Assembly (NCBI GenBank): GCA_009779925.1
Contig: WRAZ01000001.1
Coordinates: 1 to 64,000, forward strand
DNA length: 64,000 nt
DNA from: Chitinivibrionia bacterium
GTDB taxonomy: Bacteria; Fibrobacterota; Chitinivibrionia; Chitinivibrionales; Chitinivibrionaceae
Direction of reading: 5' to 3'
Position 1 is the first letter of the stretch. Each line of letters begins with the position of its first letter. The position numbers were made by a program, and so were the translations under genes. Positions 8,289-15,487 of the stretch are shown here, piece after piece. The notes below the pieces were generated by a model. That model ran no database searches and was not told the origin of the DNA. It saw only the letters and a program-made list of their open reading frames with translations.

Positions 8289-8822
8289 TCAGACATAGTA
8301 TTTCATTTTTGCGAAATCCTTGTCGTGCCTTGGGAATCTTTTCTTTCGGACTTCCCTTAATTTAAAAACCAAATCTTCGAAATCCATATATGCATGAGAA
8401 GCATTACGAAACTTCCTACGATAGATTATAATTTGATAAACTCTATCAAACCATTTTATTGTAAACTCTCCAGCCATCCTGTCAAAGACAGCAATATCAT
8501 AAATACCCGTGTTGACACCAACGGCTAATCTTTCCATACGAGTTAAATAGTCAATTATAGTGGTTAGCATAGTAGTATCATTTTCAACATCGCAAACATT
8601 AATTATTCTACCATCTGGAAACTTTTCGTCTATTTTATTTAGTAGCAAATCACATTCATTGTCGATGTTGTGAAAAAATTCTACAGTGGCTTGTTTTTTT
8701 CTTCGTTCGTGGTCAGCGAGAAAGCTCTTTCTCATTACCCACAACTTCCATGTAGCAACAATACCGGTAAAACAAATAACTATATTGCCAGCAATGATAG
8801 TATAATCTTTAAAGTTTTCCAT
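8289..8822 (-). CDS. Small membrane-anchored protein, DUF4760-like
   Basis: 177 residues. One N-terminal membrane helix (about residues 8-30, IIAGNIVICFTGIVATWKLW) is followed by a charged helical cytoplasmic part. The layout and motifs (ATVEFFHNID, LNKIDEKFPDGR, YLTRMERLAVGVNTGIYD) resemble DUF4760 proteins. That is a tentative family call and no catalytic residues are evident. The start has a strong ribosome binding site (GGAGGTAGAT). It lies 32 bases after the 200-residue membrane-protein gene and is probably in the same transcript, divergent from the NTPase gene. Confidence 0.6.
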   Translation of the reverse strand: MENFKDYTIIAGNIVICFTGIVATWKLWVMRKSFLADHERRKKQATVEFFHNIDNECDLLLNKIDEKFPDGRIINVCDVENDTTMLTTIIDYLTRMERLAVGVNTGIYDIAVFDRMAGEFTIKWFDRVYQIIIYRRKFRNASHAYMDFEDLVFKLREVRKKRFPRHDKDFAKMKYYV

Positions 8823-8854
8823 ATCTACCTCCTGAGTTGAGTAAGTTTAAGTAG

Positions 8855-9457
8855 CTAGGCACTCTGTTTTAATTCAGGGTTAGCTATCTTGTTAAAATAG
8901 TATTGTAAATATTTATCTGCAAGAAAAAGTAAAAAAGCCGTTACGAATGCTCCCGCAATAGCTTTGCAGAGTAAATACAAATTCTCCATTTTTTCGAAAA
9001 GATTCAAAACAAATAGTGTTCCCCAAGCACAAGTTAAAGCAAAAGCTAACAACATGACTATTATTGTTGTTAATATTTTTGTCTGTCCTAATGGGCTACA
9101 AAACTCTATATATCGAGGGTTATTTATTTTAAAGTCTTTCTCTATTAGTGTAGATAATTTTTTGATACATCGTTTATAACATACACAGAGACAAAAACAC
9201 AAAAAAGCAACAATATAACCTAATAATGGTATCAACAATTTTTTTGTAGAAAAATCAGAACAACAAAAAGCAGAATTAAGTTTTGCCAATTCTCCATAAG
9301 CAACCAACAAACCGCCATTTATAACTATGAAAAATGCCGTCCATACGTTGAATTGTGTGAAATGATAGCGTACGGCACCAATCGGATCATAACGATTTTT
9401 ATTATTTTGCATATTGCACATTTTAGATTTTCTTAATCTTCTCAAAACAACCTCCAT
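8855..9457 (-). CDS. Membrane protein with four predicted helices, unknown
   Basis: About 200 residues with membrane helices near residues 38-58, 72-95, 128-152 and 160-180, in two hairpins separated by a basic loop (CYKRCIKKLSTLIEKDF). I recognise no family. The ATG at 9457 lies within GGAGG of the ribosome binding site, so translation may start at the TTG at 9445 or a later ATG. It is the first gene of the leftward pair and shares a 189-base divergent promoter region with the NTPase gene, which suggests a joint function. Confidence 0.6.
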   Translation of the reverse strand: MEVVLRRLRKSKMCNMQNNKNRYDPIGAVRYHFTQFNVWTAFFIVINGGLLVAYGELAKLNSAFCCSDFSTKKLLIPLLGYIVAFLCFCLCVCYKRCIKKLSTLIEKDFKINNPRYIEFCSPLGQTKILTTIIVMLLAFALTCAWGTLFVLNLFEKMENLYLLCKAIAGAFVTAFLLFLADKYLQYYFNKIANPELKQSA

Positions 9458-9501
9458 ACAAAATACGATATTTGCTCTCGCTTAGCGTATCTGTTTAATG
9501 A

Positions 9502-9520
9502 GACAAAAATACGTTATTCC
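9502..9520 (-). promoter_or_regulatory. Promoter-like element for the leftward membrane-protein pair
   Basis: Reads GGAATAACGTATTTTTGTC on the minus strand, 45 bases before the start at 9457. Confidence 0.5.
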
Positions 9521-9587
9521 TCCGTTAAACTGCGAGAAAAACTTGAAAAGTGATAAATTTCGGTGATTTTCTTGTTTTGGGTGGATG

Positions 9588-9605
9588 GCGGATAGTATAT
9601 TGATA
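9588..9605 (+). promoter_or_regulatory. Promoter-like element for the NTPase gene
   Basis: Reads GCGGATAGTATATTGATA, about 42 bases before the ATG at 9647. It is preceded by a GGGTGGATGGC stretch. Confidence 0.5.
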
Positions 9606-9646
9606 TATAAGGTTAGCGTAAAACAGGATATGGGAGATGAACCTAA

Positions 9647-12028
9647 ATGAAAATCAAGGATAAAATTACACTAGAAGATCTTTTACTGTGTACTCCTTAT
9701 GAGAAACGTTTTGGTAGAGATATGAAAAATATTGATCATGGTATTTTTGATTTGACAGAAGAAATCTTCTCTGACCATCTTCTTGCTAAGCCACATAATA
9801 ATATTGCGATTGATGATGATACAAAGAAAGAATTACTAAAAGAACATTTTACGGATAAACAAATTGAATGTTTCGAAAAAGAAACAAGTGATATTGAGCT
9901 ATTCAAATCCAAGTTGAAATCCAATAATTCAACACCATTGTTTATACGTGGATATTCCGGTTCAGGAAAAACAACATTCATACAATCACTTTTATTTGAA
10001 CTCAATCGAAATGCTCCTAACAAGTACCAGAGGATTGTTTTTAATTTTCAAGAAAGTAGGGAGGAAGTATATCTGTTTGGCACTAATTGGGTTAATAAAA
10101 AATTTAAATTTATGCTTTTTAAAGTTTGCTCTATTCTCTTAAAGCATTTTGCAGACGACATACATTTTAATAAAACCAAGAAAAACAAGATAAGTGAAAT
10201 AGAGTATAAAAATATATTAAAGCACTTATATCATAATTTTGAAGATTTATTTTCAGAATTGCCTGACCAAGACATCATAAATATTTTTTCAATAATTTCA
10301 AAATATGTAACTTCCGACTCAGATACTGCTCTTGCAACATTTCGCCACAATATGTATAATGCTGTTACTAAGCTTATCTCTTTTGATGAAGATGATAATG
10401 GTAGGACTTCGGTAAGGAATTTATTGAAACTAATATACGTTTATTATGTATGCAAAAATGGAAAAGATATAAAACATTTTGCTCTTTTCGACAATATTGA
10501 ATACTATATGCTAATAACTATGCATGAATCCGTGGATATTTTGGATTGTGATATAACAAATGTAGTTGAAACAATTAAAAACTCCTGCGAAACGATAGAC
10601 GATCTTTTTGAGGCAATTGACGATGAAGAACTATCATATTCAAGTTCTTTCAAAACAATATTTGCTGTTAGAGATGCTAGCTATCAAATTATATCAAGTT
10701 CTGTTCGTCACAATGAAGATTTTCCCGAATCATGCATTGATGTATCAAATTTTTATGATATCAATGAAATTATTTCGAAAAAGTGTGAATTTTTCGAAAG
10801 CAAAAGCTGTGATATTATACTTGAGAACAAACTCTTGCTTGAAATTATTGATGTAATTCTAAGCGATAAAACATTAAAATGTCAAATTTGGGCTATGTTC
10901 AATAATAACAAGCGACGAATTTTAAAATATTTATATAAAACTATAAGCATGTATCGGAATGTAGCTATTACCTATCGCAATTTAATGGAAAAAGCGAAGC
11001 ATATTGCGCATACAGAAACTAAAGGCGCTATTAAACATGGTGCGAGACAAATTATACTTCGTTTGTTATATGATTTTATACAACAAAAAGACAATAAAAA
11101 CAATATCGGATATTTTCAAAGAATTCAATCTGTTCATTCTGACGATACTTGCTTGGGATTTGGTTATGCGCGAAAAATACTAACTTATCTTTCTAATAAA
11201 TATCCTGTTGATCTGGAACATGAAATTTATGTAGAATTTAAAGAAATACTTGATAATGTTTTTAGATCTCCTGTTTTACCCCAAATGCAAGTTCCTGCAG
11301 ATATAAAAGCTGATATTGGGAATATCATTAATGTGTTAAATGATTCTCAAATTGAAAGTACTCGTTGGTGTCAACTTATTATTTTAGATACCAATAATAC
11401 ATCTGAAGGTAATTTTAAGATAAAGATAACAGATGCTGGGCGTGCATTTGTTAGATTTTGTTCTGATTTTGAATATTATTCTTGTCGATATTGTCCTGAA
11501 AGTTTACCTCTTTTTGCAGCAAATAAGGATAATGCAATAAAAACGCTAAAAGAGGTAAAAAAATATGTTTTAAAATGTATTAATAATATTCTCCTTGCAG
11601 ATCAAAATCGACTTCGAATTTCAGCAGGTGGTAAAGATGTTTATTATTATGAGGCTCAATTTAGCAATGATGATACAATAAGGTATGTTGTTCCTAAAAT
11701 CAACGGAAAAGAGCAAACGCATATTGCCGCTACAATAAACAAGCAAATAGGTTACCTGAATAGTTATAGATTATTTTTAATTAATGAAAATGAAAATAAT
11801 CGATACGATGATTTAATAAAACATGTTCTTCAAAATATTCACGAATATGTAAAACGATTCGAAGAAATTAATAATTTGAAATCGTCATCTGAAGGTCAAG
11901 ATCATCGATATTTTGGCAAAGAATACTACAGTATGTATAAGGATACTATTAGGATTTATTTTGACCAACTTGAGAAAGCAGACAAAAATATCAATAATCC
12001 TGCGATAGAGATTAACGGAAGAAAATAA
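9647..12028 (+). CDS. Large P-loop NTPase of unknown system (candidate defence protein)
   Basis: 793 residues. Walker A GYSGSGKT is at 102-109, Walker B-like ALFDNIEYY at 280-288, and a sensor-like FAVRDAS near 340-346. The order fits STAND/AAA-type NTPases. The 95 residues before the P-loop contain CTPYEKRFGRD, and the ~430 after the sensor are helical with no domain I can name. No membrane helix is seen. The DNA is much richer in A+T than the housekeeping neighbours, suggesting recent transfer. A 226-residue membrane protein follows 24 bases downstream, and two membrane-protein genes diverge upstream. Large NTPases beside small membrane proteins are typical of anti-phage systems, but that role is inferred from context only. 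Confidence 0.75.
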   Translation: MKIKDKITLEDLLLCTPYEKRFGRDMKNIDHGIFDLTEEIFSDHLLAKPHNNIAIDDDTKKELLKEHFTDKQIECFEKETSDIELFKSKLKSNNSTPLFIRGYSGSGKTTFIQSLLFELNRNAPNKYQRIVFNFQESREEVYLFGTNWVNKKFKFMLFKVCSILLKHFADDIHFNKTKKNKISEIEYKNILKHLYHNFEDLFSELPDQDIINIFSIISKYVTSDSDTALATFRHNMYNAVTKLISFDEDDNGRTSVRNLLKLIYVYYVCKNGKDIKHFALFDNIEYYMLITMHESVDILDCDITNVVETIKNSCETIDDLFEAIDDEELSYSSSFKTIFAVRDASYQIISSSVRHNEDFPESCIDVSNFYDINEIISKKCEFFESKSCDIILENKLLLEIIDVILSDKTLKCQIWAMFNNNKRRILKYLYKTISMYRNVAITYRNLMEKAKHIAHTETKGAIKHGARQIILRLLYDFIQQKDNKNNIGYFQRIQSVHSDDTCLGFGYARKILTYLSNKYPVDLEHEIYVEFKEILDNVFRSPVLPQMQVPADIKADIGNIINVLNDSQIESTRWCQLIILDTNNTSEGNFKIKITDAGRAFVRFCSDFEYYSCRYCPESLPLFAANKDNAIKTLKEVKKYVLKCINNILLADQNRLRISAGGKDVYYYEAQFSNDDTIRYVVPKINGKEQTHIAATINKQIGYLNSYRLFLINENENNRYDDLIKHVLQNIHEYVKRFEEINNLKSSSEGQDHRYFGKEYYSMYKDTIRIYFDQLEKADKNINNPAIEINGRK

Positions 12029-12052
12029 AGCGATGGGTAATAGGTATAAAAT

Positions 12053-12733
12053 ATGGGATGTATAGATATTGTTTTGGTAAAAACTTTTACAGAATTACTA
12101 TCAGATATTGCTACTGTTATATCAGTAATAATACTTGCGGTTGGGTTAAAAATGGCAAATAATTATGTCTCAAAGTTAAAAGAAAAGCGTAATGACTCGA
12201 TATTTAATTTTTATTCACGGCTCGTTATGTACTTGCTCTCTTTAAAAAAAAAACTTGGTAGCTGTAATTATACTCCGTTATTGAAAAAATATAGCAATGA
12301 TTGCTTGGAACAAAATCGTGATAATATCATTATACCTAGTGAAGATGAAATAAATGAATTTGACGATTTTGTTGAAAAGTTCATTAACTTTTTTATGGAT
12401 ACTGACAATCAGATTCCGTTATCAATTTCTATCTCAACGAATATTAAAAAATTGAGAGAATATCTTGTAAAATTAACAAATATAGCGCGTATTGCCTCAT
12501 ATCCGGGTTTCAATGGCAACAAGCCAGTCGAAGAAGAATATGGCAATATAACAAAAACAATAGAGCTTCTTTTGTTTGACATTGAAAATGAACAACTTAA
12601 AATATTGCGCTTGTTTAAAATTCCTAAAAAATCCTGTTTGGTAACTTATCTTATACAATCGTTTCGACCATTCAAGCAAAAGAAAGTTTTAGCAACAAAA
12701 CATCCAAGAAATAAGATTATGACCGAAGGATGA
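12053..12733 (+). CDS. Membrane-anchored partner of the NTPase, unknown
   Basis: 226 residues. One N-terminal membrane helix (about residues 15-35, DIATVISVIILAVGLKMAN) is followed by about 190 residues of helical, mostly cytoplasmic sequence. No catalytic motif is recognised. It has the same layout as the DUF4760-like protein at 8289 (one helix, then soluble helices), although the sequences differ. It follows the NTPase gene closely and is probably co-transcribed, so it may be the effector or sensor of the module. Its C-terminal coding sequence (KQKKVLATKHPRNKI) recurs as a decayed fragment at 14255. Confidence 0.65.
   Translation: MGCIDIVLVKTFTELLSDIATVISVIILAVGLKMANNYVSKLKEKRNDSIFNFYSRLVMYLLSLKKKLGSCNYTPLLKKYSNDCLEQNRDNIIIPSEDEINEFDDFVEKFINFFMDTDNQIPLSISISTNIKKLREYLVKLTNIARIASYPGFNGNKPVEEEYGNITKTIELLLFDIENEQLKILRLFKIPKKSCLVTYLIQSFRPFKQKKVLATKHPRNKIMTEG
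12674..12722 (+). repeat. Direct repeat copy 1 (coding end of the membrane partner)
   Basis: Matches 14255-14303 at roughly 43 of 49 positions and keeps the same reading frame (KQKK-LATKHPRNKI). The two copies bracket the small ORF and the DUF1016 nuclease gene. Confidence 0.75.
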
Positions 12734-12751
12734 TAATATAAGGTTATCCTT
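12726..12751 (+). terminator. Hairpin at the end of the NTPase operon
   Basis: AAGGAT and ATCCTT form a 6-bp stem overlapping the stop codon, followed by TTGTTTGTTT. A weak terminator candidate. Confidence 0.4.
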
Positions 12752-12845
12752 TGTTTGTTTAACAAAGTCAGCCAATTTTAATTAGCTTTTTCCCCCCTCA
12801 AAACCCCTCGCACTTTCAAAAAATCGGAATAAAACCCCTTTTAAA

Positions 12846-12861
12846 AGTCAAGTATAATCAT
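12846..12861 (+). promoter_or_regulatory. Possible promoter for the 31-residue ORF
   Basis: GTCAAGTATAATCATC contains a TATAAT hexamer 25 bases before the ATG at 12886. It is further from the local consensus than most. Confidence 0.35.
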
Positions 12862-12885
12862 CAAAACAAAAAAAGGAGTTTCACT

Positions 12886-12981
12886 ATGGGAAACCGATTC
12901 GCAGGCAAATTTATTAACCATTTTAAGCATCAAAAAGGTCGAGGGAGCAGGAGGTGCAAATCGAAAAAAAAGATGTTATAA
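12886..12981 (+). CDS. Small basic ORF, 31 residues, unknown
   Basis: Begins MGNRFAGKFINHFKHQKGRG and is rich in Lys and Arg. It has a good ribosome binding site (AAAAGGAG) and a TATAAT upstream. A second in-frame tract starting at the GTG near 12954 (QIEKKDVIRALSEYKKE) overlaps it, which suggests remnants of a damaged gene. No other gene is seen in 12734-13088. Confidence 0.3.
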   Translation: MGNRFAGKFINHFKHQKGRGSRRCKSKKKML

Positions 12982-13043
12982 GGGCGCTTTCGGAATATAA
13001 AAAAGAGTGAAAGCAATATGGAAAAGAGCCGGAAAACTATTCT

Positions 13044-13072
13044 AAATTCTCGCAACACTGTCGCGAGAATTT
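13044..13072. terminator. Perfect 10-bp hairpin
   Basis: AAATTCTCGC (13044-13053) pairs exactly with GCGAGAATTT (13063-13072) over a 9-base loop. It lies 17 bases beyond the stop of the leftward DUF1016 gene and probably ends transcripts from one or both sides. Confidence 0.6.
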
Positions 13073-13088
13073 AATTTTCGGTTTCAAT

Positions 13089-14099
13089 CTATTTCTTTGT
13101 ATCATTCAACAGTTTTTCAATTTCTTCAACCAATTTATTTTCCGTGGGGATGTAAAGTTGATATTTACTCGTCAAAATTTGCGTATTGTTTTCGGGAAGA
13201 GTAACTTTTGCCAACAATTCATTCTTTGCCGTGCAAAGCAATATTCCAACGGTGGGACTTTCGTCGGGAAGTTTCTCAAAGCGATCATAATAATTGACGT
13301 ACATCTGCAATTGTCCCAAATCTGCGTGAGTGAGTTTATGGGTTTTTATCTCTATGATTACGAAACAGCGAAGTAAGCGGTTGTAAAAAACCAAATCCGC
13401 GAAAAACTCGTCATCTTCAAGTAAAATGCGTTTTTGGCGAGCCACAAAAGCAAAGCCGTTGCCGAGTTCAAGCAAAAAATCTTGTAAATGTGTTATAAGC
13501 GCTACCTCAATGTCTTCTTCGTAATATTTGGTTTCATGTTTCAAGCCGAGAAATTCCAAACACATCGGGTCTTTTATGATTTCGGACGGTTTTTCAGGAA
13601 TACGCTCCTTGCGGGCAATAGCGAGCACCGCTTCTTTGTCGCTACTCATCAGCAAGCGTTCATATAAAAGCGAATTTATCTGACGCTCCATTTCACGCCC
13701 TGTCCAAGCATTATTTGACGCCTCAAGTTCGTAATATTCGCGCTTATATTCGTCGTCAATGCGTATCAACAGTCGATATTGAGCCCAATTCAATTGCGGG
13801 CGCACATTGTCAATAATCGGATACATGCGATAAAACTGCCTGCAAAGTTCCAATTGGCGAACAGAAAAGCCGCTACCAAATTCTTCTTCGAGATCTGCGG
13901 CAACGTTTTTTGTAAGATGTGCGCCATAGTCCGCACGGTCTTTTTGGCACTGCTCCTCAATAAAAAAACGCTCGCCTAAATGCCAATACATTATAAGTCG
14001 TGTATATTCCACGCCGCGAACAGCACTATTGCGCGCTTCTTGTATAATATTCCGCATATCTGACAAGAAAACGGATTTATTTTTCTCTAATTTACTCAT
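13089..14099 (-). CDS. DUF1016 / YhcG-family PD-(D/E)XK nuclease
   Basis: 336 residues. The N-terminal DUF1016 part (about 1-160, with QARNSAVRG-like and GSGFSVRQLELCRQFY motifs) resembles restriction-type recognition domains. The C-terminal PD-(D/E)XK nuclease core reads FFADLVFYN, then FVIIEIKTHKLTHADLGQLQ. YhcG-like proteins occur near restriction systems and defence islands and bind or cut DNA. The gene stands alone with its own promoter, between two copies of the repeat from the neighbouring module. Its base composition is closer to the chromosome average than that of the NTPase gene. Confidence 0.9.
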   Translation of the reverse strand: MSKLEKNKSVFLSDMRNIIQEARNSAVRGVEYTRLIMYWHLGERFFIEEQCQKDRADYGAHLTKNVAADLEEEFGSGFSVRQLELCRQFYRMYPIIDNVRPQLNWAQYRLLIRIDDEYKREYYELEASNNAWTGREMERQINSLLYERLLMSSDKEAVLAIARKERIPEKPSEIIKDPMCLEFLGLKHETKYYEEDIEVALITHLQDFLLELGNGFAFVARQKRILLEDDEFFADLVFYNRLLRCFVIIEIKTHKLTHADLGQLQMYVNYYDRFEKLPDESPTVGILLCTAKNELLAKVTLPENNTQILTSKYQLYIPTENKLVEEIEKLLNDTKK

Positions 14100-14122
14100 A
14101 TTACTCTCTTATTTCGTGATTG

Positions 14123-14138
14123 CGAACGCATGCGTTCG
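14123..14138. promoter_or_regulatory. 16-base perfect palindrome upstream of the DUF1016 gene
   Basis: CGAACGCATGCGTTCG lies between the promoter-like element (14166-14185) and the start at 14099. The position suits an operator or an mRNA-leader hairpin. Confidence 0.4.
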
Positions 14139-14165
14139 TAATTACAATTTCCTTGCTTTTCGGCT

Positions 14166-14185
14166 TAAAAATACGTTTTGCCAAA
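14166..14185 (-). promoter_or_regulatory. Promoter-like element for the DUF1016 gene
   Basis: Reads TTTGGCAAAACGTATTTTTA on the minus strand, 67 bases before the start at 14099. Confidence 0.5.
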
Positions 14186-14254
14186 AGTTAAAAGCGACGG
14201 TTGAAAACAAGAAAAAACAAATAATTATCAATATAATTTCTTTATCTTTACTAA

Positions 14255-14323
14255 AAGCAAAAGAAATTTTTGGCGACGAAACATCCGAGAAATAAGATTG
14301 TGATTGGAAATTTAATTTCTTAA
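14255..14323 (+). pseudogene. Decayed C-terminal fragment of a homologue of the NTPase's membrane partner
   Basis: The 22-codon tail KQKKFLATKHPRNKIVIGNL matches the end of the protein encoded at 12053-12733 in the same frame. A TAA immediately precedes it, so only the tail survives. It shows that a second copy of the module's last gene once lay here, or that this tail marks an exchange boundary. The remainder of 14100-14429 holds the nuclease promoter, a palindrome and the ribH leader. Confidence 0.6.
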
Positions 14324-14382
14324 AAACACCCCTAAATCTCAATTTTTTCTTTATAGTTTAAGATATTACCGCCCCTCTCTTT

Positions 14383-14400
14383 GGATATTTATTATATTTA
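14383..14400 (+). promoter_or_regulatory. Promoter-like element for ribH
   Basis: GGATATTTATTATATTTA, about 30 bases before the ribH start, is a looser match to the recurrent motif. No FMN riboswitch is visible in the short leader. Confidence 0.35.
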
Positions 14401-14429
14401 CTCCAAATTTTGATAAAAAGGGAGAAGTT

Positions 14430-14894
14430 ATGCCTAAAATAATTGAAGGGATGTTGGACGGAAAAGGGAAGAAATTTGCTATAACGGTCAGCAGATTTAA
14501 CGAGTTAATCACGCGAAAACTTTTGGACGGAGCGACTGACGGCTTAGTTCGCCACGGAGTGAAATCGGACGATATTACTGTTGTTTGGGCGCCGGGTGCG
14601 TTTGAAATTCCGCTTGTCGCAAAGAAATTGGCGGAGTCCTCAAAATACGACGCTGTAATTGCGCTTTCGGCGATAATTCGCGGAAGCACTTCGCATTACG
14701 ATTTGGTTTGCGCGGAAATTTCTAAGGGTGTTGCTTCGGTTTCTTTAGACAGCGGCGTTCCCGTGATTTTCGGCGTTCTTACGACCGACAGCATTGAGCA
14801 GGCTATTGAGCGCGCGGGAACAAAGTCGGGCAATAAAGGCTTTGACGCGGCAATGACGGCAATCGAAATGGCAGACTTGGCAGGGAAATTATAA
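14430..14894 (+). CDS. ribH: 6,7-dimethyl-8-ribityllumazine synthase
   Basis: 154 residues, normal for the family. It condenses 5-amino-6-ribitylaminouracil with 3,4-dihydroxy-2-butanone 4-phosphate in riboflavin synthesis, as a cytoplasmic capsid-like oligomer. Diagnostic motifs are [34 protein letters not shown] (catalytic His) and [16 protein letters not shown]. The start has AAAGGGAGAAG as ribosome binding site. It is followed two bases later by nusB, the ribH-nusB pairing common in bacteria. No other rib gene is present. Confidence 0.96.
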   Translation: MPKIIEGMLDGKGKKFAITVSRFNELITRKLLDGATDGLVRHGVKSDDITVVWAPGAFEIPLVAKKLAESSKYDAVIALSAIIRGSTSHYDLVCAEISKGVASVSLDSGVPVIFGVLTTDSIEQAIERAGTKSGNKGFDAAMTAIEMADLAGKL

Positions 14895-14896
14895 TT

Positions 14897-15415
14897 ATGA
14901 ACAAAGACGAAAAACGGCAGGCGCGAATTTTAGCGTTGCAAGTATTTTTCTCTTTTGAACAACAGAAGTTTGAAGGTGAAATAGACGATATTTTCAACAA
15001 AATAGCCAATTTTTCGGAGATTGACGAAGACGTTGAAATAAATGATTTAATCATTCCCGACCCTAACAGCACAATAGATAAAGCGTGGAAAATCGCCGAC
15101 GCCGACAGTCCGTCGGATTTAAGCGAAGACGTTAAATGCTACGCGCTTGCATTGGTAGAAAACGCCGCCGAAAACCGTAAAGACGCAGACGAAACGCTCA
15201 CAAAACTCTCGACAAATTGGTCGTTTGACAGAATTAGCACGATAGACAGAAATTTGCTGAGGATTGCCATTGCGGAATTGGATGAAAAATTCGACGTTCC
15301 GCCGAAAGTCGTGATAAATGAAGCAATCGAAATCGCAAAAATATTCGGCACGGACGATTCCGCAAAGTTTGTAAACGCGATTTTGGACAAGGTAAAAACC
15401 GAAAAAGAGAAGTGA
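14897..15415 (+). CDS. nusB: Transcription antitermination protein NusB
   Basis: 172 residues, slightly long because of an acidic insert near residues 30-65. The NusB fold is shown by [15 protein letters not shown] at the N-terminus and by the C-terminal run [36 protein letters not shown] and FVNAILDKV. With NusE it binds boxA RNA to support antitermination on rRNA operons. It is translationally linked to ribH. Confidence 0.95.
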   Translation: MNKDEKRQARILALQVFFSFEQQKFEGEIDDIFNKIANFSEIDEDVEINDLIIPDPNSTIDKAWKIADADSPSDLSEDVKCYALALVENAAENRKDADETLTKLSTNWSFDRISTIDRNLLRIAIAELDEKFDVPPKVVINEAIEIAKIFGTDDSAKFVNAILDKVKTEKEK

Positions 15416-15487
15416 AAAACTAAGAAGCAAAAGAAAAAGCAAAAAATAGAAACTCAAAAAAGAAAATAAAAACAGGAGTAAATTTTT

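Noticed and set aside
14142-14342. 66-residue leftward frame with a hydrophobic stretch
   Set aside because: It runs antisense to the decayed membrane-gene fragment at 14255 and through the nuclease promoter, and has no ribosome binding site.
14340-14429. FMN riboswitch upstream of ribH
   Set aside because: The leader is under 90 bases and lacks the conserved FMN-aptamer junction sequences.
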